DNA of 46,911 nucleotides, from contig JAKOSN010000075.1 of NCBI GenBank assembly GCA_029777335.1, forward strand, positions 1-46,911, read 5' to 3'. The position numbers and the translations under genes were made by a program. Of this stretch, positions 16,181 through 25,474 are shown piece after piece. Each line of letters begins with the position of its first letter. Position 1 is the stretch's first letter. Source of the stretch: Planctomycetota bacterium (GTDB taxonomy: Bacteria > Planctomycetota > Planctomycetia > Gemmatales > Gemmataceae). Under the pieces are notes generated by a model, which worked only from the letters and a program-made list of their open reading frames with translations, was not told the DNA's origin and did no database searches.

Positions 16181-19015
16181 ATGACCGGGATCGCCTGTCG
16201 ATTCACCCCAGGCAAGCGGCGCCCCAGCATCTGGTTGCTGGGGATCCTGCTTCTGGGCTTGCTGCCCATTCCATTTCTTGCCCGGGCTCAGGAGCCCCAG
16301 TTCCTGCAACTGGGGTTCGAGGGACGCGAACCTGTCTGGAAGGCTGGCCCGGCCAGTGTTCCGCCCCGTGTGACCACCCACAAGGTCACCGAGGAGACCG
16401 CGCACTCCGGTCGGCGCTCCGAGTATCTGCAATTTCAGGCTCAACCGGGCAGTTACATCCACTATTTGCTCACCGTGGGCCGGGCACGCGTCGACGACGA
16501 ATTTACCGCCAGCCTCTGGCTCAAGGCCAACCGCCCTGGCATGCAGTTCATGGCCCGTCTCGTCCTTCCCCACGAAACCGATCCCAAAACTCCTGGTCAG
16601 CCCCTCACCACCTTGCTTCGCGGCGATCTCTACCAGACTGCGGGACGATGGCAGCGCCTGGAGTTGCGCCACCCCGGCAAGTTGCTCAAGGAACAGCAAA
16701 CGTTCCTGCGCGCGGAGCTGAAGCGTGATGTCAACTTCGCCGACGCCTACGTTGATCAGCTGGTCCTCAATCTCTACGGCGGACCGGGGCAGACCGATGT
16801 CTGGATCGACGACCTCGAAGTCGGTCCGCTCCTGGAAGATCACAAGACCGCGACTCTGGCCCAACCCTCCTCCCAGGGAGGAGACAGCCCGCGGCCGACG
16901 ATGCCCGCCCGCCGGGCCGCCGAGGTCAAACTGGAACGCGATCAGCTCCTGGTCAGCGGCAAGAAGTTCTTTGTCCGTGGCATTCGCTTTAGCGGAACCC
17001 CGTTGAAGACCCTGCGCGATGCGGGTTTTAACACCCTCTGGCTTGACCAGGACACCAGCAATGAAACCGTCGAGCAGGCAGTCAATCTCGGACTCTGGCT
17101 GGTCCCGATGCTGCACACCCGCGAGATGATCACCCCTTCGGGGCGTCAGGCTCCCGGTCAGTTAACCAGCTTCGATCTCACCGGGCGCAAGATGTCGCGC
17201 TTCATGGATCAGGGAGCAGTGTTGTGCTGGGATCTGGGGGGAGGGCTCGCCGCTGAGCAATACCAGGGAGTGGCCCGCACGGCGCAGCTGGTGCGCGGAG
17301 CAGACCCGATGTGCCCGGTGGCTGCCAACATCTGGGATGGCTTTCAGCGCTATTCGCGCGGGGTGGATCAGATCATGCTTGGGGTCCATCGCTGGCCGCT
17401 CATGACCAGCCTGGAACTCCCGCAGTATCGCGAATGGCTTGCCCAGCGCCGCGATCTCGCCTTCCCCGACACCTACTCCTGGACGTGGATTCAGACGCAT
17501 CTCCCCGATTGGTTCACCAAGCTCGTGTATGGCAAGGACGCCAGCGAGTCCTTCACCGAGCCGATCGGTCCTCAACCGGAGCAGATTCGTTTGCTCACCT
17601 ACTGTGCGCTCTCCTGTGGCTATCGCGGGCTGGGGTTCTGGTCCGACCGGTTCCTGGCGGACAGCCACATGGGCCGCGATCGGCTGTTGCAGATGGCTCT
17701 GCTCAACCAGGAGATCCAGTTGCTCGAACCGCTCCTGGTCACTGGTCGGCCGCCGCTGTGGGTCAACACGTCGATCCCCCAGGTGAAGGCCGCCGTGATG
17801 CGGACCGAGAAGGGGGTGCTCTGTTTGCCGGTCTGGGTTGGCCCGGGCGCCCAGTATGTTCCTGGTCAGGCCGCCGTCACCAACCTCACCCTGGTGGTCC
17901 CCGATGTCCCCAACGGCACCCAGGCCTGGATTGTCTCTCCTGCCGAGGTGCGCACGCTCAAGGCGGAGCGCGTGACCGGCGGCACCAAGATCACCCTTCC
18001 GGAGTTCGGCCTGACTGCGGCAGTGGTCTTTACCTCCGATCTGTCGCCCACGGGGTTGGTGGTCTACCTGCAAGATCAGACCCGGCGCATGAGCAAGATG
18101 GCAGCTCAGTGGGCCCACGATCTGGCTCAGGAAGAGTTGACCAAGGTCGCGAAGATTCAGACCGAGCTCGAACGCGAGGGACACACCATCCCGGATGCCC
18201 AGGCGCTTCTCAACGATACTCGTCGCCGCATTGAGTTGAGCGCTACCTATCGCCGCAATGGAGAATCGCAGCAGGCATACGCCGAGGCCGATCGCGCCTT
18301 GCGTCCGCTGCGTTTGCTCATGCGGGCGCAGTGGGAGCAGGCGATTCGCGAGCTCGATACCCCGGTCGCCAGCCCCTATGCCGTGAGCTTCTACACTCTG
18401 CCGCGGCACTGGCACTTCCGCAACGAGATCCGCGACAGCACCCTGGCCGCCAACGTCCTTCCCGATGGTGGATTCGAGCAGCCGCCCGGACAGACCGCGG
18501 ATCAATGGCGCGTGCAGGAAGAACCGTCGCTCGACGAGGTGGTTCGCTCCGCACGCCGCGTGAGCGAGCAACCCCACGAAGGGCGTCAGGCCCTGTTGCT
18601 GGAGATCAAGCCGAAGTCGACCACCACCAAACCGCCGGTCGCCCTGGAACGCAGTTTTCTGGCGGTCCACAGTCCCGCGGTGCGCTTGAACCCCGGCACG
18701 TTGGTGCGCATCACCGGGTGGATCAAGGTGCCGCAAACGATTCAGGGATCCGCCGATGGTGCTCTCTTCTACGACAGCGTGGGTGGCGAACCGTTGGCCG
18801 TTCGCTTGACCTCCAGTATGGACTGGAAGCGCTTCACTCTCTACCGGCGCATTCCGTCCACCGGTTCCATCCACCTGACGCTGGCGATGACCGGGCTGGG
18901 GCAGGTGTACTTCGACGATGTGCGCATCGAGCCCTTGCTGACCGGAACGGCCACCACGCCGCGCACCAGCGAAATTCAGCCGGTTCGCTTCAACGTTCCT
19001 CAACCACGCCGCTAA
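16181..19015 (+). CDS. Large secreted protein with carbohydrate-binding-like ends and a glycosidase-like middle
   Basis: The 944-residue product has a clear signal peptide (hydrophobic WLLGILLLGLLPIPFL, cleavage near ARAQ/EP). An N-terminal beta-rich domain (about 45-215) ends with VWIDDLEVGP, the pattern of CBM4/9-type jelly rolls. Near 250 the text VSGKKFFVRGIRFSG followed by LRDAGFNTLWLD resembles the opening of a TIM-barrel glycoside hydrolase. A helical stretch covers about 640-740, and a second CBM-like domain (about 760-925) opens with VLPDGGFEQPPG and ends with VYFDDVRIEPL. I see no definite catalytic pair, so enzymatic activity is uncertain. The start has GGAG eight bases upstream. 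It is divergent from the arsR operon and convergent with the Clp gene. Confidence 0.75.
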   Translation: MTGIACRFTPGKRRPSIWLLGILLLGLLPIPFLARAQEPQFLQLGFEGREPVWKAGPASVPPRVTTHKVTEETAHSGRRSEYLQFQAQPGSYIHYLLTVGRARVDDEFTASLWLKANRPGMQFMARLVLPHETDPKTPGQPLTTLLRGDLYQTAGRWQRLELRHPGKLLKEQQTFLRAELKRDVNFADAYVDQLVLNLYGGPGQTDVWIDDLEVGPLLEDHKTATLAQPSSQGGDSPRPTMPARRAAEVKLERDQLLVSGKKFFVRGIRFSGTPLKTLRDAGFNTLWLDQDTSNETVEQAVNLGLWLVPMLHTREMITPSGRQAPGQLTSFDLTGRKMSRFMDQGAVLCWDLGGGLAAEQYQGVARTAQLVRGADPMCPVAANIWDGFQRYSRGVDQIMLGVHRWPLMTSLELPQYREWLAQRRDLAFPDTYSWTWIQTHLPDWFTKLVYGKDASESFTEPIGPQPEQIRLLTYCALSCGYRGLGFWSDRFLADSHMGRDRLLQMALLNQEIQLLEPLLVTGRPPLWVNTSIPQVKAAVMRTEKGVLCLPVWVGPGAQYVPGQAAVTNLTLVVPDVPNGTQAWIVSPAEVRTLKAERVTGGTKITLPEFGLTAAVVFTSDLSPTGLVVYLQDQTRRMSKMAAQWAHDLAQEELTKVAKIQTELEREGHTIPDAQALLNDTRRRIELSATYRRNGESQQAYAEADRALRPLRLLMRAQWEQAIRELDTPVASPYAVSFYTLPRHWHFRNEIRDSTLAANVLPDGGFEQPPGQTADQWRVQEEPSLDEVVRSARRVSEQPHEGRQALLLEIKPKSTTTKPPVALERSFLAVHSPAVRLNPGTLVRITGWIKVPQTIQGSADGALFYDSVGGEPLAVRLTSSMDWKRFTLYRRIPSTGSIHLTLAMTGLGQVYFDDVRIEPLLTGTATTPRTSEIQPVRFNVPQPRR

Positions 19016-19025
19016 GCCACCGAAT

Positions 19026-19069
19026 GCGCTCGCCGTTCGCTCCTCCACTCAGGGGAGAACGGCGAGCGC
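19026..19069. terminator. Bidirectional hairpin terminator between convergent genes
   Basis: GCGCTCGCCGTTC (19026-19038) pairs perfectly with 19057-19069 over an 18-base loop. It fills the 57-base gap between the convergent secreted-protein and Clp genes and can serve both directions. No long T-run is present. Confidence 0.6.
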
Positions 19070-19072
19070 CGC

Positions 19073-21358
19073 TTACACCGCGAACACCACTCGTCCGTTC
19101 TGCCAGTCGGCCTGCAGAGTGATTCCTTCCAGCCCCGCATGATCGAGCAGAAAGCGCGCCAGCGGTGTGACCACTTCTCGTTCCAGGGTGCGCTGCAAGG
19201 GGCGCGCGCCGAAGCGGGCATCAAACCCCACCCGGGCCAGATGCTCAATCAAGCGGTCACTCCACTCCAGGGTGAGGCGAGCCTGTTGCAACCCCTCGCG
19301 CACGCCAATCTCGTGCAATTCCTTCCGCGTGATGGCCCGGATCGATTCCGGGGAGAGTGGCTCGAACGTGACCACGGCGTCGATCCGATTGAAGAACTCG
19401 GGGCGGAAAAAAGCCAGTGCCTCGCCCTCGTAGCGCACCGGGGGTTCGCTGCCAAAGCCGACCGGCTCCTGTTTGCCTGCGCCCAGGTTGGAGGTCATTA
19501 CGATAATGGCACTCCGAAAAGTTGTCAATCGGCCATAGCGATCCGTCAGGCGCCCCTCGTCGAAGACCCCCAACAGCATGTCGAACACCTCGGGATCGGC
19601 CTTCTCGATCTCGTCCAGCAGGAGGACGACAAACGGTTGTTGCCGCAGTTTCTGGATCAGGTCGCTGGGATGGCCGTCGGGTCGGGCCAGCAACCGATCC
19701 GCGGCGCCGGGACCGGCATACTCGCTCATATCCAGGCGAATCAGGCGCTCGCTCTGCTCGCCATGCCCAAAGAAATAGTGAGCGATGCTGCGCGCCATCT
19801 CCGTCTTGCCCACCCCGGTCGGTCCGCAGAAGAGGAAGACGCCGACCGGTCGATGCGGATCATTCAACCCGGCCTTGAAGGTCATCACCAGGTTGGTCGC
19901 CATCTCGCAGGCCGCCGGCTGCCCGATGATCCGGCTCGCAAACTCCTGCAATACCGTGGGGCGCTTCAGGAGGATCTCATCGCGCACAAAGAGTTCGGGG
20001 AGGCCAGTCTGGCGAATAAACTCCGCGACCACCAGGGGAGCGCTCAGTTCATAACTCTGGCGTCGATCCGGGCCGCGCTGCTGCCGGGCCCGCTCAAAGA
20101 CCTGGGCCAGGAATGCGACCGCGCGTCCGGGAAAGATCTCATAGGGCAGGAAACGATGATGCAGATGGTAGACCAGGTCCACCACCTCGCGGCCAACTTC
20201 TATCTGCAGATTTTGCTTCATCGCCGCCGCGTAGTGATCCAGCACGCTGATCGCCTGCTGCCGGGTGAAGGGTTTGAGCGGGAGCACCTGAAAGACATCG
20301 GCGAATCCCGGGAGCAATCGGCGACAGGCGTCCAACTCCGCCGCCGTCGCCTCGCCGACCATGCGCAGCTCGCCGCGCTGCAGGTAGGGTAAAAAGAAGT
20401 TGGCCACGCTGCTGGATGAGTCGCTCCCTCCTTCGCGCACCAGGTCGAGGAGATTCTCCACACAGAGCACCCCGCCGAGTCGCCCCAGTTCCTCGATCAG
20501 CGTTTCGCACCGTTCCTCCCACTGACCCAGGTAACGCATCCCGGCGATCAGCCGAGGTCCACTCGTTTGCCAGTAGCGCCGAGCCAGCACGCCCGGGCGA
20601 CGCTCGGAGTCGCTTGCGGCCGTTACCCGTTCCAGCTGGCGCACCGCCTCGAGCAGCACCGTGGTCTTGCCGGCTCCGCTCTCCCCGAGCAGAAGCACAT
20701 TGCTCTTCTCCTTCCCCAGGCGACGCACCAGATCGGCGACTTCCTGATCGCGTTCCCACGGGTGGGCAAATTGCCTGCGCAGGCGCGGATCGCCGAGCGG
20801 TTCCGCCACTGCCTGCAAGGCCGGAAACGCGGGGACCCACTTTCTCTCCCGCGGGGCGCGATTGGTCAACGTGACGACCACCTGTTCAAGCTGGACCCGG
20901 CGCGGCGCGAGATAGCGCGCCAACCCCGCGGGGGTGACCTGTTCGAGCGCTTGCTGCACATAATGGGTCACCAGGTTGCGCAGCGTCTCGGCCTCGTAGT
21001 AGTAGAAGCGCAGGGGAAAGGTGGGCAGAACCGCCTCCAGTAGCCCATGCTCCTGATGGCCGTGCACACAGTGAACGCGCAGCATGAACGACTCGGAACA
21101 GGGAAAACGCCGTCCGTCCTGCTGATATTCGGGGCGCACCGCCACCTTGAAGACCGTCAGTTGTGGATCGAGAAAATCCGGTTCGGGGAGCCACGCCTGT
21201 TGATCATAGCGCCACTGCAAATACTCCTCCAGTTGCGTCAACGCCCCTGCCGGGGTCGAGGCGAGCGCCGCCGGTTCATCCCATTCCAGAAGGCTCGCAG
21301 TGTAGCATCCCTCGTGATCCTGCCACAGCAGCACCGGAAAGCGAAAGGTAATAGCCAT
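19073..21358 (-). CDS. Clp/Hsp100-type AAA+ ATPase with atypical N-domain
   Basis: The 761-residue product has two AAA+ modules. Module 1 has Walker A GESGAGKT (225-232) and YLGQWEER (277-284, compare YRGEFEER in ClpA/B/C), but its Walker B reads VLCVEN (297-302), with Glu-Asn where Asp-Glu is expected. Module 2 is intact: GPTGVGKT (512-519), VVLLLDEIEKA (577-587) and sensor-2 GARPLQR (717-723). After MTSNLGAG comes VGF (633-635), the position of the ClpP-docking loop in ClpC-type proteins. The usual Clp N-domain is absent; residues 1-55 resemble a HicB-like small domain instead. It probably unfolds proteins, possibly for ClpP. The ATG at 21358 has only a weak ribosome site (GAGATC). Confidence 0.82.
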   Translation of the reverse strand: MAITFRFPVLLWQDHEGCYTASLLEWDEPAALASTPAGALTQLEEYLQWRYDQQAWLPEPDFLDPQLTVFKVAVRPEYQQDGRRFPCSESFMLRVHCVHGHQEHGLLEAVLPTFPLRFYYYEAETLRNLVTHYVQQALEQVTPAGLARYLAPRRVQLEQVVVTLTNRAPRERKWVPAFPALQAVAEPLGDPRLRRQFAHPWERDQEVADLVRRLGKEKSNVLLLGESGAGKTTVLLEAVRQLERVTAASDSERRPGVLARRYWQTSGPRLIAGMRYLGQWEERCETLIEELGRLGGVLCVENLLDLVREGGSDSSSSVANFFLPYLQRGELRMVGEATAAELDACRRLLPGFADVFQVLPLKPFTRQQAISVLDHYAAAMKQNLQIEVGREVVDLVYHLHHRFLPYEIFPGRAVAFLAQVFERARQQRGPDRRQSYELSAPLVVAEFIRQTGLPELFVRDEILLKRPTVLQEFASRIIGQPAACEMATNLVMTFKAGLNDPHRPVGVFLFCGPTGVGKTEMARSIAHYFFGHGEQSERLIRLDMSEYAGPGAADRLLARPDGHPSDLIQKLRQQPFVVLLLDEIEKADPEVFDMLLGVFDEGRLTDRYGRLTTFRSAIIVMTSNLGAGKQEPVGFGSEPPVRYEGEALAFFRPEFFNRIDAVVTFEPLSPESIRAITRKELHEIGVREGLQQARLTLEWSDRLIEHLARVGFDARFGARPLQRTLEREVVTPLARFLLDHAGLEGITLQADWQNGRVVFAV

Positions 21359-21642
21359 GGAGACGATCTCACAAGTCTCTTGATCGCGTTGACGGGTGTC
21401 CTGCCAGGTCGCCTTCGACCCGGTATTTTAGCAACAATGGTTCGATCCCCTGGCGCCTGGCCAGCGCGGGGATCGGCCCTGCGCCCGCCTTCACACTCAG
21501 GACGCCGTTCTGGCGAAGGGAGTTCGGCGCCCGCGCTCTCTGCATTTTGTAACAAGTGAGGCAATTCTCAATGTTCCTCTTGTGGCGAGGGAGGTACAAT
21601 TGCCCTGGTTTATGGTCCCCGATTCGCCTTGTGAGGCCACCC

Positions 21643-22203
21643 ATGAAGACCACGTTCGCACTGTGCGCTTTGTTGCTGGCTGCCACCACGGTCCTGGCCA
21701 ACCGCGCGCCGGTGCCAGTTCCCAGGGAAAAACCCGCGCCTGAGTTTGTCCTCCAGATCGATGAAAATGCCAGGGAAGCGACTCTGTATGTGCCGCGAGC
21801 GCTGGCTCGGGGCGAGGCGCCGGGCACTCCGCGACGCGGCGCCTGGCTGGATAGTGCTCCGACCGTTGTGGTCGCGCTCTGTCTGACGCTCGCCTTTGCG
21901 TCGGGCGGGGTCTGGCTGATGCGCAAGGGACAGCCGGGCGTGCGTCGCACCCTGCTGGGGATTCTGCTGGCGGTCGTTCTCCTTGGCGCTGGCTCCGCCA
22001 CCCTCTGGGCCGATCTCGTTCCCTTCCCCCGCCCCGGTCAGCCGCGGCCTCTCGATGTCACCCGGTATCCTGGCTATGTCACCAACATGCCGGTCAAGGT
22101 GACGATCGTCGATACCAATGAATCGGTCATTCGGCTGGTGATCAACCCTGAACTGCAGAAGAAACTGGGCAACAAGCCCGTCAAGGCCACCCCGAAGAAG
22201 TGA
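21643..22203 (+). CDS. Exported/membrane protein of unknown function, first gene of a three-gene operon
   Basis: The 186-residue product starts with a signal peptide (MKTTFALCALLLAATTVLAN, then RAPVPVPRE), has a short exported segment, two membrane spans (TVVVALCLTLAFASGGVWLM and LLGILLAVVLLGAGSATLWA), and a C-terminal beta-like domain (MPVKVTIVDTNESVIRLVI). No family is recognised. The ATG at 21643 has GAGG six bases upstream; the ORF extends further up but without a ribosome site. The next gene begins three bases after its stop codon, so the two are surely co-transcribed and perhaps translationally coupled. Confidence 0.75.
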   Translation: MKTTFALCALLLAATTVLANRAPVPVPREKPAPEFVLQIDENAREATLYVPRALARGEAPGTPRRGAWLDSAPTVVVALCLTLAFASGGVWLMRKGQPGVRRTLLGILLAVVLLGAGSATLWADLVPFPRPGQPRPLDVTRYPGYVTNMPVKVTIVDTNESVIRLVINPELQKKLGNKPVKATPKK

Positions 22204-22206
22204 GCC

Positions 22207-23226
22207 ATGGCCACCCTTGCCACTCTCCCCGTCAGCCAGCGTGAAGGCGCGGGACGCACCGCGCGCCCCTTTGCGCTGGCCGCCTTGTTGATTGCCGCCC
22301 TCTCGGCGTTCCTCGCCGGGTGGTTGCCGCTCGGCTTCTCGATTGTCACGGTCTTTCTCTTCGCCGGACCGCACAACTGGCTGGAGGTGCGCTATTTCCT
22401 CACCCGCTTGCCGGCCCGCTGGGGGCGCCTGCGTGGCTATTTCCTGACGGCCTTCACCGGCATCTTCGGCCTCACCGCAGCTTTTGCCGCCATCCCCTGG
22501 CTGGCCGAGCGACTCGACTGGGAGCATGACACCTGGCTGCTGGCCTCGGCAACCTGGAACAGTGTGCTGGTTCTCTGGATCCTCGCCCTGATCCAGATGC
22601 GCAGCCGACAGAACCCGCGCCGGGACTGGTTCTGGACCTTGCCAGTTGCTTTTCTGCTGATGGCGTTGACCTGGGTCGCCCCGCTCCTGTGGGGGTTGGC
22701 GCTGGTCTATCTCCATCCGCTCATGGCCTTCTGGCTACTGGATCGCGAGATTCGCCGCAGTCGCCCCGAGTGGCGCACCGCTTACCAGCGCTGTCTGCTC
22801 GCGGTCCCTGTTCTGCTCGGTTTCTTGTGGTGGCACCTGGCTGACAGTCCCTCGCTTCCGGGGGAAGACGCCTTGACGGTGCGTATCACGCAGCACGCGG
22901 GCGCCTCCCTCTTACCGCACGTCTCCAGCCATCTGCTGGTCGCCACCCACACCTTCCTGGAGATGCTGCACTACGGGGTCTGGTTGATTGCCATGCCGCT
23001 CGTCGCTCTGCGTGTGCCGCCCTGGCAACTGCACACGATTCCCCTCGCGCGACGGTCGCGCGGCTGGTATCGCTTTGTGCTCGGCCTGATCGTGATGGGG
23101 GTGCTGATTGTGCTGCTGCTGTGGGGCTGTTTCCTGGCCAACTATCCGCTCACGCGCGATGTCTACTTCACCGTGGCGCTTCTTCATGTGCTGGCCGAGG
23201 TGCCCTTTCTGCTTCGTACTCTCTAG
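22207..23226 (+). CDS. Polytopic membrane protein of unknown function
   Basis: The 339-residue product has about eight hydrophobic spans. Several histidine/glutamate motifs lie at membrane borders: AGPHNWLEVRYF (53-64), the HVSSHLL/ATHTFLEMLHYG stretch and LLHVLAEVPFLL at the C-terminus. Histidines so placed could bind a metal, as in membrane di-iron enzymes, but I cannot assign a family. It starts three bases after the preceding stop codon and is followed nine bases later by a third membrane-protein gene, so all three probably act together. Confidence 0.75.
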   Translation: MATLATLPVSQREGAGRTARPFALAALLIAALSAFLAGWLPLGFSIVTVFLFAGPHNWLEVRYFLTRLPARWGRLRGYFLTAFTGIFGLTAAFAAIPWLAERLDWEHDTWLLASATWNSVLVLWILALIQMRSRQNPRRDWFWTLPVAFLLMALTWVAPLLWGLALVYLHPLMAFWLLDREIRRSRPEWRTAYQRCLLAVPVLLGFLWWHLADSPSLPGEDALTVRITQHAGASLLPHVSSHLLVATHTFLEMLHYGVWLIAMPLVALRVPPWQLHTIPLARRSRGWYRFVLGLIVMGVLIVLLLWGCFLANYPLTRDVYFTVALLHVLAEVPFLLRTL

Positions 23227-23235
23227 GGCCAGGTC

Positions 23236-23631
23236 ATGGATCCCGCTGCACTCTGGGCCTTCCTTCCGCTCGGCTATCTGACCACCATTCTGATCGAAAC
23301 GCCGATTCTGCTCCTGGGGTTGTCGGCGCGGCACAGCTGGCGCCGGCGGTTCTTCGCCGGCGTGTGGCTGACCGCCTGCACCTATCCCTTGGTGGTGCTC
23401 GTCTTCCCGCTGTGCTTCGACCCGGCCGAGCAATGGGGGCTCTACCTGGTGGTCGCGGAAACATTCGCGCCGGTCGCCGAATGTGCGCTTTTCTGGATGG
23501 CTTTTGGTGAAAAAACCGAGTGGGGTCGCGCCTCCATGTGGCGCGATTTTGCCACCATCGTGGTCGCCAACCTGGCCTCCTTTGGCGTGGGCGAACTGCT
23601 CCATCAGGTCGACGTCCCATTCTCGTGGTAA
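23236..23631 (+). CDS. Small four-span membrane protein of unknown function
   Basis: The 131-residue product has about four hydrophobic segments (LPLGYLTTILIETPILLLGL, GVWLTACTYPLVVLVFPL, LYLVVAETFAPVAECALFWM and ATIVVANLASFGVGELL). A GGCCAGG ribosome-site-like stretch precedes the ATG. The glutamates inside predicted spans (IET, VAETFAPVAE) are unusual and may be functional. It is the third gene of the operon starting at 21643. Its last 28 bases overlap the 3' end of the convergent acyl-CoA synthetase gene. Confidence 0.72.
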   Translation: MDPAALWAFLPLGYLTTILIETPILLLGLSARHSWRRRFFAGVWLTACTYPLVVLVFPLCFDPAEQWGLYLVVAETFAPVAECALFWMAFGEKTEWGRASMWRDFATIVVANLASFGVGELLHQVDVPFSW

Positions 23632-25277
23632 AGCTGCTCCAGTTCCTCCGCGTGCCGGGCAAACACCACCGCGCGACGCAACTTCATCGTGACCGTCATC
23701 TCCTCGTTCGCCTGGGAAAACGGTTCGGGGAGGACGACAAACTTGCGGACCTGCTCCCAGGAACCCACATCCGCCAGCGCATTGTCCACGCGCTCGGCGA
23801 GCAACTCATAGATGACGGGGTGTTGGGCGAGCACCGGAGCCGGTCCCGCCGGACAGTTGGTCCCCAGCGTGGCGCGCACATGGTCCCAGTTGGGCACCAG
23901 CAGCGCCGTGAGGAAATTCCGTCCCTCCCCGTAGATGACCGCCTGATCGATGCACGGATCGGCAACCAGTAATCCTTCGAGATAGGACGGCACGACCTTC
24001 TTGCCGTTGGAGAGCACCAGCAGATCTTTCTTGCGCCCGGTGATGTAGAGGTAGCCGTCGGCGTCGAGGCGCCCCAGATCGCCCGTGTGAAACCAGCCCT
24101 CGCGCAGGGCCTGGCTCGTTTCGAGCGGCTTTTTCCAGTATCCCTTCATCACATGGGGACCGCGCGTCAGAACCTCGCCATCCTCGGCAATGCGCACCTC
24201 GACCCCGGGAATCGGCCGGCCCACGCTCTCGAGCTTGCAATGTTCCTTCGTGTTAAAACTGATCACCGGAGAGGTTTCGGTCAGTCCGTACCCTTGCAGG
24301 ACCAGCAACCCGGCGTCGCGGTATGCCTCTGCCACCGCCAGGGGAAGCGGGGCGCCTCCCGAGGAGAGAAACTCGATGCGCGGCCCAAAGATCGCCTGCA
24401 GACGCTTTGCCGTGACTGCCGGGTCTGCATGCGCCGCGAGCGCATGGACCTTCTCGTAGAAACGGGGCACCGAGTTCATGTGGGTCGGCTGCACCTCGGC
24501 AAGGTTCTGCACCAGCACTTCGGGCGATTCCGCCAGGTACGTGACAGCCACCGAGAGCAGCGAGGAGTAATGATCGACCGTGCGCGCATAGATGTGGCTG
24601 TACGGCAGCCAGCTCAGGACGACATCGCCAGGGCGGCGGGGCGAAACAGCGAGGACCGCCTGGACATTGGAGAGAAGGTTGCCATGGGTGAGCATGACTC
24701 CCTTGGGATGCCCCGTGGTTCCCGAGGTGTACATGATGGTCGCCAGGCTGTCCGCCGTCAGCTGGGCCTCGCGCCGGGTTAGCTCCGCGCGGACCGCCGG
24801 GAGATGGTGGCGTCCCTGGGCCAGAAACGCCTCCCAGCAGGGATACTCGGAGGTGGCCGCCGCCCGATCAAAAACCACCACCCCGCGCAGATCGGGGAGA
24901 TGATCCGCCACCTGTGCAATCTTGTCGCGCTGCTCGGCATTGGAAACAAAGAGCCAGCGCACCCCTGAATCGGCGAGTTCATACTGCACCTGGCGCGCTG
25001 CCAGGGGGGCATGAGGGGTGACATTGACCGCGCCCGCCGTCAGAATCCCCATGTCCGCCAGCAGCCACTCCAGTCGATTCTCACTGAACACCCCCACCCG
25101 ATCTCCCGGCTGAATGTCCACCGCGATCAGGGCGGCGGCACAGGCGAGGGCCAGGTCGCGGTAGTCCGCCCAGGTGAGATCGTGATACAGGCCATGGCGC
25201 TTGTAGCGCAGGGCCACCGCCGGACCGCGCAGAGCGGCCTGGAGCCGATGCTGTTCAACAAGGTGTTGGCTGGGCAT
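23604..25277 (-). CDS. Long-chain acyl-CoA synthetase / AMP-forming ligase
   Basis: The 557-residue product is an ANL-superfamily adenylating enzyme. IMYTSGTTGHPKGVMLTHGN is the P-loop, LQGYGLTETSP the aromatic-motif region, GWFHTGDLGRLDADGYLYI the A8-type hinge with its Asp, and GRKKDLLVLSNGKKVVP the downstream conserved block. The order and overall length fit the FadD/AMP-binding-enzyme group with the extended C-terminus seen in bacterial long-chain ligases. The expected reaction is ATP-dependent activation of a fatty acid to acyl-CoA; chain length is unknown. No signal peptide is present. It is a monocistronic gene convergent with, and overlapping by 28 bases, the membrane operon. Confidence 0.9.
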   Translation of the reverse strand: MPSQHLVEQHRLQAALRGPAVALRYKRHGLYHDLTWADYRDLALACAAALIAVDIQPGDRVGVFSENRLEWLLADMGILTAGAVNVTPHAPLAARQVQYELADSGVRWLFVSNAEQRDKIAQVADHLPDLRGVVVFDRAAATSEYPCWEAFLAQGRHHLPAVRAELTRREAQLTADSLATIMYTSGTTGHPKGVMLTHGNLLSNVQAVLAVSPRRPGDVVLSWLPYSHIYARTVDHYSSLLSVAVTYLAESPEVLVQNLAEVQPTHMNSVPRFYEKVHALAAHADPAVTAKRLQAIFGPRIEFLSSGGAPLPLAVAEAYRDAGLLVLQGYGLTETSPVISFNTKEHCKLESVGRPIPGVEVRIAEDGEVLTRGPHVMKGYWKKPLETSQALREGWFHTGDLGRLDADGYLYITGRKKDLLVLSNGKKVVPSYLEGLLVADPCIDQAVIYGEGRNFLTALLVPNWDHVRATLGTNCPAGPAPVLAQHPVIYELLAERVDNALADVGSWEQVRKFVVLPEPFSQANEEMTVTMKLRRAVVFARHAEELEQLYHENGTST

Positions 25278-25474
25278 GGGGTAATTCCGTGCTTGGTTCG
25301 CGCTGGCGTCCCGTTCCGAGAATAGGGCATCCTCCCCGCGAAGACAACCTTCGCGCCGCCAATTGCGCCGAGATTCTTCCCAGCACTGCCCCTCGGTTCG
25401 CTATAAATCACTGCAGTGGCACTTGCACACCCGGCAGCGCGTGTGCGGTGTTCCTACTCCCCGAGGACACGAGC

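Noticed and set aside
17162..19048. 628-codon minus-strand ORF antisense to the large secreted protein
   Set aside because: No motif, no ribosome site and no promoter; the plus-strand gene has a signal peptide and recognisable domains.
21369..22001. 210-codon minus-strand ORF across the start of the membrane operon
   Set aside because: Arg/Ser/Thr-rich text with no motif; it covers the signal peptide of the real plus-strand gene.
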